Shown here piece by piece: positions 1 to 7,591 of a DNA stretch of 64,000 nt. A program made the position numbers and the translations under genes. The DNA comes from Deltaproteobacteria bacterium (GTDB lineage Bacteria; Myxococcota_A; Polyangia; Polyangiales; Ga0077539), in assembly GCA_016218725.1 (NCBI GenBank), contig JACRDB010000088.1:62001-126000 (forward strand), read 5' to 3'. Under the pieces are notes generated by a model that worked only from the letters and a program-made list of their open reading frames with translations, ran no database searches and had not been told where the DNA came from. The stretch's first letter is position 1. Each line of letters begins with the position of its first letter.

Positions 1-140
1 ACACCACCAAGGCCAGCGGCACGGGCCTCGGGCTCACCATCGCCCAGCGCATCGCCGCGGACCACGGCGGCGAGCTGCGCGTCGAGAGCGCCCCGGGGCG
101 CACGGTGTTCACCCTGCTCCTGCCGGGCGCCCGCGGTTGA
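1..140 (+). CDS. Sensor histidine kinase, C-terminal end (partial)
   Basis: The window opens inside a gene; the readable frame begins at base 3 and ends with TGA at 138-140, giving 45 residues. They contain the G2 box of a HATPase_c domain (SGTGLGLTIAQRIAADHGG), followed by the usual ending in which a short strand (GELRVES) leads to a hydrophobic strand and 'LLLPG'. This is the ATP-binding end of a two-component sensor kinase. The sensor part and any response regulator lie upstream of the window, so the signal is unknown. Confidence 0.85.
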   Translation, partial: TTKASGTGLGLTIAQRIAADHGGELRVESAPGRTVFTLLLPGARG

Positions 141-216
141 CCGAAGAACGCTTGTCATTCCTTGCTGGCCAGGGGATTGCACACGCCCGTCACGGACCTC
201 GGAGGAGGCAACGGAC

Positions 217-720
217 ATGGAAAGCAAGGACCTGGTGCTAGTCTGCGCGACGGACTTCTCGGAGCCGTCGCGCCTGGCTGTGGACATGGCGGTGGACCTG
301 GCGAGGCGCTACCTCTGCCCGCGGCTGCACCTGCTGCACGTGGACCCCGCGGTGGAGCGCTTCGCCATCGGGGCGGAGGTCGAGGCGCGCATCGCCGAGG
401 AGTACGCCAAGCTCCAGCGCGCGGCCCAGGCGGAGCTTGAGCGCCTCGCCACGGTGCTCCAGCGGGAGAACGGCGTGGAGGTGGTGCCGGAGTTCCGCAC
501 CGGCAGCGCGTACCTGGAGATCGTGAAGTTCGCCGCGGAGGTCCACGCGGACCTGGTGGTGCTGGGCACCCACGGGCGCACGGGCCTGAAGCGCGCCTTC
601 CTGGGTAGCGTGGCCGAGCGCGTGGTGCGCCACGCCCCGTGCACCGTGGTGACCGTCAAGGGCAAGGACCTGTCGGCCATGCTCTCCGCGGGCTTCGGCC
701 TGCCCATCCATACGGGTTGA
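217..720 (+). CDS. Universal stress protein, UspA family
   Basis: A 167-residue single-domain Usp protein. The family binds ATP in a Rossmann-like fold and supports survival under stress or arrest. Residues 5-14 form the first strand with the Asp-Phe-Ser turn (ATDFSEPS). The nucleotide-binding signature G-2x-G-9x-G-S is intact at residues 117-131 (GTHGRTGLKRAFLGS), so this should be an ATP-binding member. The ATG is preceded by GGAGG at about 201-205. It follows a sensor kinase on the same strand by 76 bases and faces a kinase-like gene tail to tail with 9 bases between the stops. Confidence 0.92.
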   Translation: MESKDLVLVCATDFSEPSRLAVDMAVDLARRYLCPRLHLLHVDPAVERFAIGAEVEARIAEEYAKLQRAAQAELERLATVLQRENGVEVVPEFRTGSAYLEIVKFAAEVHADLVVLGTHGRTGLKRAFLGSVAERVVRHAPCTVVTVKGKDLSAMLSAGFGLPIHTG

Positions 721-729
721 GCGGTCGCG

Positions 730-2034
730 CTACCCCTGCGAGCTCTTCGGGAAGAGCAGCCTCCAGGCGCCGCCGGAGCGCGCGGCCTCGATGCGCGCGC
801 CCCAGCGGTCCATTTCTCGCCGGGCGGCCACCAGGCTCACGGAGGGCTCCCTCCGGGCCTCGATGTCCGGCGGGGGCGTGACGCTCACCATCAGCGAGAA
901 GCCCGAGCGGCTCTGGGCCCCCTCGACCACCACGGTCTCGCCGAACTCCACCGCCTGGGCCTCGCGCACCAGCGCCAGGAGCGCCCGCGCCACGGAGCCC
1001 TCGTCGGCCTTCACCGAGGGCAGCGCCCCGAGGCCCTTGGGGTGCACCGCCCGCCCGCCCGCGCAGGCCACCAGGTCCAGCACGCCCGCCACCAGGTCCG
1101 TGAGGTTCACCTCCCCAGCGGCCTCCTGCGGGGCGCGGTCCAGCGCCGCCAGCACCCAGGTCAGCCGCCGGAGCTCGTCCGCTACGCGCTGGGCCTGCTC
1201 CAGGTGCTCCGCCGCGGCCACCATCGCGCTGCGCACCCCGACCCCCGCCCGCGCCCCCACCAGCTCCAGCTCCAGCGACGCGAACTGCGCCGCCAGGAGC
1301 GCGTGGCGCTCCAGCATCCAGGTCACCGTCCCGGGCTGCGCCAGCGCCGCCGCGGACACCTCCCGCAGGGGCCCTGCCGGCGCCGCACCCCCCGGGCGTG
1401 AACTCCCCCTCGCCGCCCGACGCAGGGCCTCCACCACCGCCTCGCCGAACCACGGCAGGGCCTCCTCCAACACCGCCGCGCCGCCCTCGCGCCCGAAGGC
1501 CACCCACACCCGCCCACACTCTACGCCCTCGAAGGACAGGCCCAGGGCGTGGAGCCTGCGGGGGGCCAGGGCGAGGGTGAGCTCCGTGTCCACGGTGTTC
1601 ATGGGCGCGCCGGCGATGCGGGCGGAGAGCTCCGGCGCGGGCACGGAGCCGTCCTCGGTGCTCCGGCGGGCGAGCACCAGGGGGCCTCCGGGCTCGTACC
1701 AGCCCACGACCACCGAGGCGCCCCAGCGGCGCACGCACACCCCGAGGATGCGCTCGAAGGCGTCCAGCGCCGAGGGGCACAGCCCCGCGACGGCGATGGC
1801 GTTCTTGAGCTCCTGCGTGGTGCGCGACAGCCGCGACTCCCGCACCTCGACGAGCTCCACCGGGAGCCTCTCCGCCGGCTCCGCCGGGGGTCTCTCCAGG
1901 ACCTCCGGCGGGTGCTTCCACGCGCTCTTGCCGGGGTCCCGCTCGTCCGTGGGGGTGGGCGTGCGCCCCGCGCGCTGGGTGGAGTCCCGCCTGCGGGGCG
2001 CGCGCTTCTCCGGCGGTTGTCGCACGTCCGACAT
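730..2034 (-). CDS. Degenerate sensor-kinase-like protein
   Basis: A 434-residue soluble protein with no membrane segment or signal peptide. The start is set at MSDVRQ because the frame upstream is compositionally non-coding. Residues 1-80 are charged and Pro-rich; the middle (about 85-230) could be a GAF-like sensory fold. A helical stretch around 250-310 resembles a dimerisation helix pair but has no clear phospho-acceptor His. The C-terminus has the layout of a HATPase_c domain (paired strands, then GGAWRLLFPKS), yet the N, G1 and G2 boxes are unrecognisable. I infer a catalytically dead kinase-like regulator. Myxobacteria encode many such proteins, but this assignment rests on overall pattern only. 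Confidence 0.5.
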   Translation of the reverse strand: MSDVRQPPEKRAPRRRDSTQRAGRTPTPTDERDPGKSAWKHPPEVLERPPAEPAERLPVELVEVRESRLSRTTQELKNAIAVAGLCPSALDAFERILGVCVRRWGASVVVGWYEPGGPLVLARRSTEDGSVPAPELSARIAGAPMNTVDTELTLALAPRRLHALGLSFEGVECGRVWVAFGREGGAAVLEEALPWFGEAVVEALRRAARGSSRPGGAAPAGPLREVSAAALAQPGTVTWMLERHALLAAQFASLELELVGARAGVGVRSAMVAAAEHLEQAQRVADELRRLTWVLAALDRAPQEAAGEVNLTDLVAGVLDLVACAGGRAVHPKGLGALPSVKADEGSVARALLALVREAQAVEFGETVVVEGAQSRSGFSLMVSVTPPPDIEARREPSVSLVAARREMDRWGARIEAARSGGAWRLLFPKSSQG

Positions 2035-2087
2035 GCCTCGGGATCTCACCGCAACCGCGGCTTTGTCGCAAGGGCTCCGCGCCGGGG

Positions 2088-2116
2088 TTGACACCCCGCG
2101 CCGGCGACGGCAAACG
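2088..2116 (+). promoter_or_regulatory. Putative promoter, possibly leaderless
   Basis: TTGACA at 2088-2093 is a perfect -35 box. After a 17-base spacer comes CAAACG at 2111-2116, a weak -10 match. Transcription would begin around 2122-2124, exactly at the ATG of the next gene (2123), and no Shine-Dalgarno sequence is visible before that ATG. A leaderless message would fit, but this is inference. Confidence 0.4.
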
Positions 2117-2122
2117 GATCCG

Positions 2123-2359
2123 ATGCCACGCTGGACCCACCCCCGCACCGGGCAGCAGCACGAGCTGGTCCCGGTCCACATCGAACGCGCGGACCCCATC
2201 GAGGGCGCCCTCCACCTGGAGGATGGCACCACCCTCTATGTGCGCATGGTGCCCACGGAGGTGGTCAAGGCCGACGGCGCCACGGACGAGTTCGACCGGC
2301 CGATCTATTTCGTGAACTCGCAGTCCTTCGTGACGGTGCGCAAGGCCCCGTCGCAGTAA
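2123..2359 (+). CDS. Small conserved-looking hypothetical protein
   Basis: A 78-residue soluble protein with no Cys, signal peptide or membrane segment. The visible pattern is a mostly beta fold: strands at about residues 14-21, 27-32 and 36-43, then an acidic loop and the end 'FVTVRKAPSQ'. It begins directly downstream of a possible promoter and ends 4 bases before the stop of the convergent CAP-domain gene. I do not recognise the family. The short gaps on both sides and normal codon use support a real gene. Confidence 0.6.
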   Translation: MPRWTHPRTGQQHELVPVHIERADPIEGALHLEDGTTLYVRMVPTEVVKADGATDEFDRPIYFVNSQSFVTVRKAPSQ

Positions 2360-2363
2360 TCCG

Positions 2364-3953
2364 TCAGCGCGGCACCGCGAGGGCGTACACCACGAAGAGC
2401 GTGTTCGGGGCGGAGCCCGCCCGGTCCCCCTGGGCCACACCCACCCCCACCACGCGCATCGCGCGGTCCAGCAGGGGCTCCAGCCGGGTCATTTCGTCCA
2501 GGCTCGCGCCCTGCCCCGCCGCCAGGGACACGCGGCTATACAGCAGGCTCTCCGACCGCAGCCGCGTGCCCAGGGCGTTCAAGATGGCCTGCTCATCCCT
2601 CAAGGGGGGCTCGAAATAGCCCCGGGCCGCCTCCTGCGCGAGGGCCTGCAGGGCGCTCCGGGCCTCCAGCGGGGGAATCCCCCGGGAGCGGCGCGCGGTG
2701 TTGATCCCCTCCAACAACGTGACCACCGCCGCGGCGGTGTCAATGGTGGGCGTCACCTGGATGAAATCGCACGTCACCAGGAGCCCGCCGCCCACGCCCG
2801 GCTCGCGCACGACGCCAATGCCCACGTGGGTCACCGCCGGGTGCAGGACGTTCAGCCGGTGCCCCGGGCTGGCCATGAACCCGTCGTGCAGGAGCCGGGC
2901 GGTGTAGCCCCGGCCCACGTTCTCCAGCGCGAGGCCCGAGCGCAGCCCCGCGCGCTCCAGGCGCTGCCCGGTGGTGCCCTGGGTGGGGGACACATGCCCC
3001 ACGAAGCGGTGCTCGGCCATGTCCAGAGCGTGGGCCCTGGCGCAGGCCTGGAGCGCCGCCAGGGGCTCCAGGGGGCTCACCCCGGCCCGCCTCCGCGCGG
3101 CGTTGATCATCCCGAGGAGCGCCGTCTCCACGCTCTCCGGGGCCTCGGCCTCGCGGGCGGCGGTGTCCTCCGGGGTCGCCGGAGGGTCCGTGTCTACGTA
3201 CACCGGAAAGTTGGCCACCACCGTGGCGCCGCGGTCGCTCTCGGCGGTGAGCTCCACCTGCCAGGCCCCTCGGGCGTCGAGCGGGAGCTGGCCAAAGAAG
3301 TCCGGCCCGTCCCCGAGGGGCGTCTCCTCGGCGCGCCCGTCGGGGCGGGTGACCGCCAGGGCCGGGGCGCGCACGCCCTCCAGGAGCCTCCCTCGGAGCA
3401 CCAGGCGCTCGCCCTGGCGCACCCGACGAGGCACCGGGTCCAGCGTGAGCCTCCGGGTGGTGAGCACCAGCACCGCCAGGGGCCTGCCGGGCGCTCCTCC
3501 CACGGCCACCCCCACGTGCGTCGGGCGATCCGCGGGGACAAGCTCCCCGAAGGCCTGATCGAGCTCCGCCCGGGCCTCCCGGAGCTCCCCCCGGAGCACC
3601 AGCACCGTGGGCGTCGGGTCCGTCACCCCCGAGAGCCACGCCAGGGCCTGCACCACGTCCGTGGCGGGCGTTCGCCGCGCCGGGTCCGAGTCCACCCGGC
3701 GGAAGAGCTCCCTCGCCGTGGCCGCCAGCGCCCTCTCGGGCTCCAGCGAGCCGCCCGCCCGCCGGGCGGCGTCAAGAACCATCGCGTACGGCTCCGCCTC
3801 CGGGGCCTCCGGCGCCCAACGGCCTTGCTGCGTATAGGTGACTGTAGGTGCTGTGCGTGAGCCTGTCCCTGAGGGGGTCTGGCAGGAGACGGCCAGGCCG
3901 AGGACAAGCCCAGGGAGCCCGCGGGACCCGAAGGCGCGGGGTGTTCGGGTCAC
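2364..3953 (-). CDS. CAP-superfamily lipoprotein with degenerate CAP repeats
   Basis: A 529-residue predicted lipoprotein; the signal segment ends in a lipobox (LAVSC, about residues 20-24). A CAP/SCP (PR-1-like, YkwD-type) domain lies at about residues 275-400, with ALDMAEHRFVGHVSP, ENVGRG and the closing GHRLNVLHPAVTHVGIGV. A beta-rich Ig-like stretch precedes it (about 165-260). The C-terminal 120 residues start like the CAP domain (LLEGINTARRSRGIPPLE) but lack the His/Glu residues, and the N-terminal 40-130 region shows a similar helix pattern, suggesting up to three CAP-derived modules. GTG start. Its GTGA overlaps the stop of the acetyltransferase, making it the last gene of the sugar operon. 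Role unknown, probably outer-membrane surface. Confidence 0.8.
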   Translation of the reverse strand: MTRTPRAFGSRGLPGLVLGLAVSCQTPSGTGSRTAPTVTYTQQGRWAPEAPEAEPYAMVLDAARRAGGSLEPERALAATARELFRRVDSDPARRTPATDVVQALAWLSGVTDPTPTVLVLRGELREARAELDQAFGELVPADRPTHVGVAVGGAPGRPLAVLVLTTRRLTLDPVPRRVRQGERLVLRGRLLEGVRAPALAVTRPDGRAEETPLGDGPDFFGQLPLDARGAWQVELTAESDRGATVVANFPVYVDTDPPATPEDTAAREAEAPESVETALLGMINAARRRAGVSPLEPLAALQACARAHALDMAEHRFVGHVSPTQGTTGQRLERAGLRSGLALENVGRGYTARLLHDGFMASPGHRLNVLHPAVTHVGIGVVREPGVGGGLLVTCDFIQVTPTIDTAAAVVTLLEGINTARRSRGIPPLEARSALQALAQEAARGYFEPPLRDEQAILNALGTRLRSESLLYSRVSLAAGQGASLDEMTRLEPLLDRAMRVVGVGVAQGDRAGSAPNTLFVVYALAVPR

Positions 3954-4534
3954 GGCACCGGGGGCTCTTCCGCGAGGCCCTCGCCGACGCGGGCATACCG
4001 GCGGTTGCAGGTGGCGCAGCGCAGGGCCTCACCGAGGCGCACGCCGCAGCGGCAGACCCAGCCCATGAAGCGGGCGGGCACGCCGCCCACCAGGGCGAAG
4101 GGCGCCACGGCGCGGGTGACCACGGCGCCGGCGGCGATGAAGGCCCCCTCGCCGATGTCGTGGCCGCACACGATGGTGGCGTTGGCGCCGATGGAGGCGC
4201 CGCGGCCGACGCGGGTGTCGCGGTACTCGTCCTTGCGGGGGAAGGCGGCGCGGGGGTTGACCACGTTGGTGAACACGGCGCTGGGGCCGACGAAGACGTC
4301 GTCCTCCAGGGTGACGTTGTCGTAGATGCTGACGTTGTTCTGCACCCGGACGTTGTCCCCGAGGGAGACGCGGTTGCCGACGAAGCAGTTCTGCCCGAAG
4401 GAGCACCGGCGCCCGACCCGCGCCCCGGCGGAGATGTGGCAGAAGTGCCAGACCTTGGTGCCCTCTCCGAGCACGGCCCCAGCGTCCACGACGGCGCTCG
4501 GGTGGACGTACGCTCCGGTGCTCTCTTCAGCCAT
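3950..4534 (-). CDS. wbpD: WbpD-like UDP-sugar N-acetyltransferase
   Basis: A 194-residue left-handed beta-helix acyltransferase. Hexapeptide repeats run from residue 10 to about 165, including VHPSAVVDAGAVLGEGTKVW, GQNCFVGNRVSLGDN and GASIGANATIVCGHDIGEGAFIAAGAVV. The C-terminus carries a CxC...CxxC pattern like the small zinc-ribbon tail found in many WbpD/WlbB proteins. The family acetylates the 3-amino group of UDP-2-acetamido-3-amino-2,3-dideoxy-glucuronate using acetyl-CoA. The start (MAEESTG) is chosen because this Met directly precedes the first hexapeptide repeat. It lies 11 bases after the dehydrogenase gene. Pathway assignment rests on the family and the two adjacent partner genes. 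Confidence 0.85.
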   Translation of the reverse strand: MAEESTGAYVHPSAVVDAGAVLGEGTKVWHFCHISAGARVGRRCSFGQNCFVGNRVSLGDNVRVQNNVSIYDNVTLEDDVFVGPSAVFTNVVNPRAAFPRKDEYRDTRVGRGASIGANATIVCGHDIGEGAFIAAGAVVTRAVAPFALVGGVPARFMGWVCRCGVRLGEALRCATCNRRYARVGEGLAEEPPVP

Positions 4535-4545
4535 GACAGACCCTC

Positions 4546-5568
4546 TCAGGCTAGGACGATGGGCGCGCCGTGGCGGCGCATGGAGGCCTCGGCGGCGGCC
4601 AGGGCCTCGACGACCTTCACCCCCTCGGGCCCGCCGGTGCGGGGGGCCTCGCGGCCCCGGACGCACTCGAGGAAGTGCTTGACCTCGAGCCTCAGGGGCT
4701 CCTCCATGGGCACGCTCGGGATGAGAATGTCCCCGTCCCGGAGCGTGAGGAACGCGTCGTAGGAGTGGTACTCCAGCGGGCGATCGAAGCCCTTGTCATG
4801 GATCCGGAGCTTCTCCGTGGGGTGCGTGTCATCGAAGACCAGCATCTTGCGCGAGCCTACCACGGTGAGCTGCCGGTGCTTGTGGGGGTCCAGCCAGGAG
4901 AGGTGCACGTTGGCCATCACCCCCGTCTTGAAGAGCGCGTTCACGAAGGCGATGTCCTCGGTGCCGGGGCGCAGGTACGCGTGGCCCCGCGCCGAGACGC
5001 TGGCCAGCGGCGCGTCCACCAGGGCGAAGATCATGGAGAAATCGTGCGGCCCGAGGGACCACAGGGCGTTCTCGTCGTGGCGCACCTTCCCGAGGTTCAC
5101 CCGGGAGGCGTAGATGTACAGCACCTCGCCGAGCTCGCCGGAGCGCACGTACTCCCGCGCCCGCAGGAACGCCGGGTGGTAGAGCATCAGGTGGCCCACC
5201 ATGAGCACGCGCCCCGCGCTCTGGGCCTGGGCGCTCACGCGCCGGGCGTCCGCCACGGTCTGCGCCAGGGGCTTCTCCACGAAGACGTCCTTGCCGGCGT
5301 CCAGGGCCTGGGCCACCAGCTCCGCGTGGGTGGCCCCGGGCGTGGCCAGCACCACGGCGTCCACCTCGGGGCTCTCCAGCACGGCCTGGTAGTCCCCGTG
5401 GACCTTGACCCCGGGGTACTCCCGCCGGGCGCGGGCCTGGAGCTTCTCGTCCCGGTCGCACACGCACACCAGCTCCGCCCCCTCCGCCGTGGCGAAGTTG
5501 CGCACCAGGTTCTTGCCCCAGTAGCCCGCCCCCACGCACGCCACGCGCACCTTCTTCAGCGCGCTCAT
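4546..5568 (-). CDS. wbpB: Gfo/Idh/MocA sugar dehydrogenase, WbpB-like
   Basis: A 340-residue NAD-dependent oxidoreductase. The Rossmann motif GAGYWG is at residues 13-18, and the family signature EKP with the catalytic-site Lys is at 98-100. WbpB/WlbA enzymes oxidise C3 of UDP-N-acetylglucosaminuronic acid to the 3-keto sugar, which the neighbouring aminotransferase then aminates. The ATG overlaps the stop of the aminotransferase gene in an ATGA, so the two are probably translationally coupled. The UDP-GlcNAc 6-dehydrogenase (WbpA step) is not in this window. Other substrates within this broad family cannot be excluded. Confidence 0.85.
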   Translation of the reverse strand: MSALKKVRVACVGAGYWGKNLVRNFATAEGAELVCVCDRDEKLQARARREYPGVKVHGDYQAVLESPEVDAVVLATPGATHAELVAQALDAGKDVFVEKPLAQTVADARRVSAQAQSAGRVLMVGHLMLYHPAFLRAREYVRSGELGEVLYIYASRVNLGKVRHDENALWSLGPHDFSMIFALVDAPLASVSARGHAYLRPGTEDIAFVNALFKTGVMANVHLSWLDPHKHRQLTVVGSRKMLVFDDTHPTEKLRIHDKGFDRPLEYHSYDAFLTLRDGDILIPSVPMEEPLRLEVKHFLECVRGREAPRTGGPEGVKVVEALAAAEASMRRHGAPIVLA

Positions 5569-6686
5569 CGCGCCTCCACCGCGCGCAGCGCGTCCCGCAC
5601 GGCCTCCACCACGCGGCCGAGGGCGCCCTCCGGCAGCTCGCTGTGCACCGGCAGCGAGAGCACCTCGGCGCAGGCCCTCTCGGCCTGGGGGAAGTCCCCC
5701 GGGCGGTGCCCCAGGTGCGCGAAGACCTTCTGCGAGGCCATGGGCCTCGGGTAGTACACCTCGCTGGCCACCCCGCGCTCGCGGAGCGCGGCCTGGAGCG
5801 CGTCCCGCCGCGGGTGGCGCACGGTGAACTGCGCGTACACGTGCAGCCCCTCGGGGTCGTCCGCGGGCAGGACCAGGGCCTCGGAGGCGCCCCGGAGGCC
5901 CTCCCGGAGGAGGTCGGCGTGGGCCCTGCGGCGCTGGAGGCGCTGGGCGTAGTGCGGGAGCTTGGCCCCGAGGATGGCCGCCTGGAGCGGGTCCAGCCGG
6001 TAGTTGCCGCCCGGGAGGTCGTGGATGTTCTTGGCCGTGGCGCCGGTGAGCCTTACCTGGCGCAGGGTGGCCGCCAGCGACGGGTCCCGGGTGACGCAAG
6101 CCCCGCCGTCCCCCGCGCACCCGAGGGGCTTGGCCGGGAAGAACGAGAAGCACGCCACCCGGCCGAGCGCCCCGGTGCGCACCCCACCCCGCTCGGCGCC
6201 GCAGGCCTGGGCGGCGTCCTCCACGAGGGGGACGCCGCGGCCCTGGCACAGGGCCCCGAGGGCGTCGGTGTCCGCCACGCGGCCGAAGAGGTGCACCGCC
6301 AGCACGGCCCGGGTGCGCGGCGTGAAGCGCTCGGCCACCCGCGAGGGGTCCAGGTTGAAGGTCCCGAGGTCAATGTCCGCGAAGACGGGCGTGGCGCCCG
6401 TGCGCTGGATGGCGCTGGCCGTGGCCAGGTAGCTGAAGGCCGTGGTGATCACCTCGTCCCCGGGGCCCACCCCGAGGGCCTGGAGCGCCGCCACGATGGC
6501 GTCGGAGCCGTTGGACACCCCCACCGCCGTGAGCCCCGCGCCGCAGTAGGCCCCGAAGGCCCGCTCAAAGGCCTCCACCTCCGGCCCTAGAATGTAGTGC
6601 CCCGAGCGCAGCGCCCGCAGCGCGGCGGCCTCGAGCTCTTCCTGGTACAGTGTGTGTTCGCGGCCGGGGTCTGCAAGCTGGATCAT
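5565..6686 (-). CDS. wbpE: DegT/DnrJ/EryC1 sugar aminotransferase, WbpE-like
   Basis: A 373-residue PLP-dependent fold-type I aminotransferase of nucleotide sugars. Visible features are the N-terminal SGHYILGPEVEAFE, the phosphate-binding NGSDA (59-63), EDAAQACGA (Asp157 and Gln160 stack on PLP) and the Schiff-base Lys186 in FSFFPAKPLG, followed by the Gly-rich turn. In the WbpB-E-D route it transfers an amino group, usually from glutamate, to the 3-keto uronic acid. ATGA overlaps on both sides (5565-5568 and 6683-6686) place it in the middle of a tightly coupled operon. Confidence 0.88.
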   Translation of the reverse strand: MIQLADPGREHTLYQEELEAAALRALRSGHYILGPEVEAFERAFGAYCGAGLTAVGVSNGSDAIVAALQALGVGPGDEVITTAFSYLATASAIQRTGATPVFADIDLGTFNLDPSRVAERFTPRTRAVLAVHLFGRVADTDALGALCQGRGVPLVEDAAQACGAERGGVRTGALGRVACFSFFPAKPLGCAGDGGACVTRDPSLAATLRQVRLTGATAKNIHDLPGGNYRLDPLQAAILGAKLPHYAQRLQRRRAHADLLREGLRGASEALVLPADDPEGLHVYAQFTVRHPRRDALQAALRERGVASEVYYPRPMASQKVFAHLGHRPGDFPQAERACAEVLSLPVHSELPEGALGRVVEAVRDALRAVEAR

Positions 6687-7285
6687 CGGTGGGGCGCGGC
6701 GCCGTGGGTCCGTGCGGCAGCCGCGGGGGGGCTCTGTACCACGCCCGCGCCCTGCGCGGGAGCCCTCACCGCCAAAGGAGACGCCAACGGGCGCGCCGGG
6801 TGGCCCGGGTGGCTCGGGTGGACCTGGGCGCGGGTGCGTGTGCGCCCGTCGCCGTGGGGCGCGGTGCGGCGCGGTGTGCGCGCGCCGGACGTGTGGGCGC
6901 GCGGCGCCCCGGGTGGTCGCCGTTGCGTGGGCGCGGCCACCACGGGGCCGGGGTGCGCGACGGGCGCCGGGAGGGTCCTCGGGTCCGGGGGCCTGCGAGG
7001 GCTCTCCGGCGCCGCGGGGCGGGCCGGGAGAGACGGCGCGAAGCGCGCGCTGGGGGGCGGGGCGGGCGGCGTGGCGGCGCGCTGGGCGAGGCCCCGGGCG
7101 CGGGTCACGGCCCCCTGGCCGGAGCGCCCGAGGTCCTCCCGGAGGAGCTGGACCTCGTCCGACCCGAGGATGCGCCGACCGTGGTCCGAGAGGGTCCGGG
7201 GACCGCCTCCGAGGGGGACGGTGAAGGCCCCGAGGAGCAGCATTGCCCCGGAGATGCCCAGCGCCCACTTGGCCTCGCGACGCAT
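6683..7285 (-). CDS. Pro/Arg-rich single-pass membrane protein, operon leader
   Basis: A 200-residue protein starting MRREAKWALG. One hydrophobic segment at residues 7-25 could be a signal anchor. A short helical region (about 30-70) follows, then roughly 125 residues very rich in Pro, Ala, Arg, Thr and His with no fold visible. The tail could be a periplasmic linker. What supports real translation is that its stop shares an ATGA with the aminotransferase start at 6683-6686, as in the genes that follow. No family recognised. An alternative is that only the first 70 or so residues are functional. Confidence 0.5.
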   Translation of the reverse strand: MRREAKWALGISGAMLLLGAFTVPLGGGPRTLSDHGRRILGSDEVQLLREDLGRSGQGAVTRARGLAQRAATPPAPPPSARFAPSLPARPAAPESPRRPPDPRTLPAPVAHPGPVVAAPTQRRPPGAPRAHTSGARTPRRTAPHGDGRTRTRAQVHPSHPGHPARPLASPLAVRAPAQGAGVVQSPPAAAARTHGAAPHR

Positions 7286-7591
7286 GGGGCGGTCGTACCG
7301 TGGTCTCCGGCGGGACCGCAAGAAACGCGCTGGCGCAAGGGTTTCCGGCGGGAGCTCCGGGGGTTGTCACGGAGCTTGACACGGGTGCTCCGGGGTGTAC
7401 GGTCCGGCCCTTCGGAGCGTAGCCCACCCACAGGTTTTGTTCGGGAGCCTACAAAAACGCCTGTACGCGGGCCCTTCGTTGGGGTGGGACGCACCCGGGT
7501 GAAGGGTCTCCCAGAGGGTCCGCGGGCCAGGCCTCAGGGGTGTCGGCGCAGTCCACGCGCGGCCCTGAAGCGTGAAGCCAGGAGCGAATTC
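7286..7591. other. Divergent intergenic region
   Basis: 306 bases between the sugar operon (minus) and the zinc-ribbon gene (plus). It contains one plausible plus-strand promoter (7376-7403) and a GGAG 7 bases before the ATG at 7592. No clear minus-strand promoter, RNA gene or hairpin with a T-run was seen. Confidence 0.5.
7376..7403 (+). promoter_or_regulatory. Putative sigma70-type promoter
   Basis: TTGACA at 7376-7381, a 16-base spacer, then TACGGT at 7398-7403. It would drive the zinc-ribbon gene and the downstream pterin genes with a leader of about 180 bases. Confidence 0.45.
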
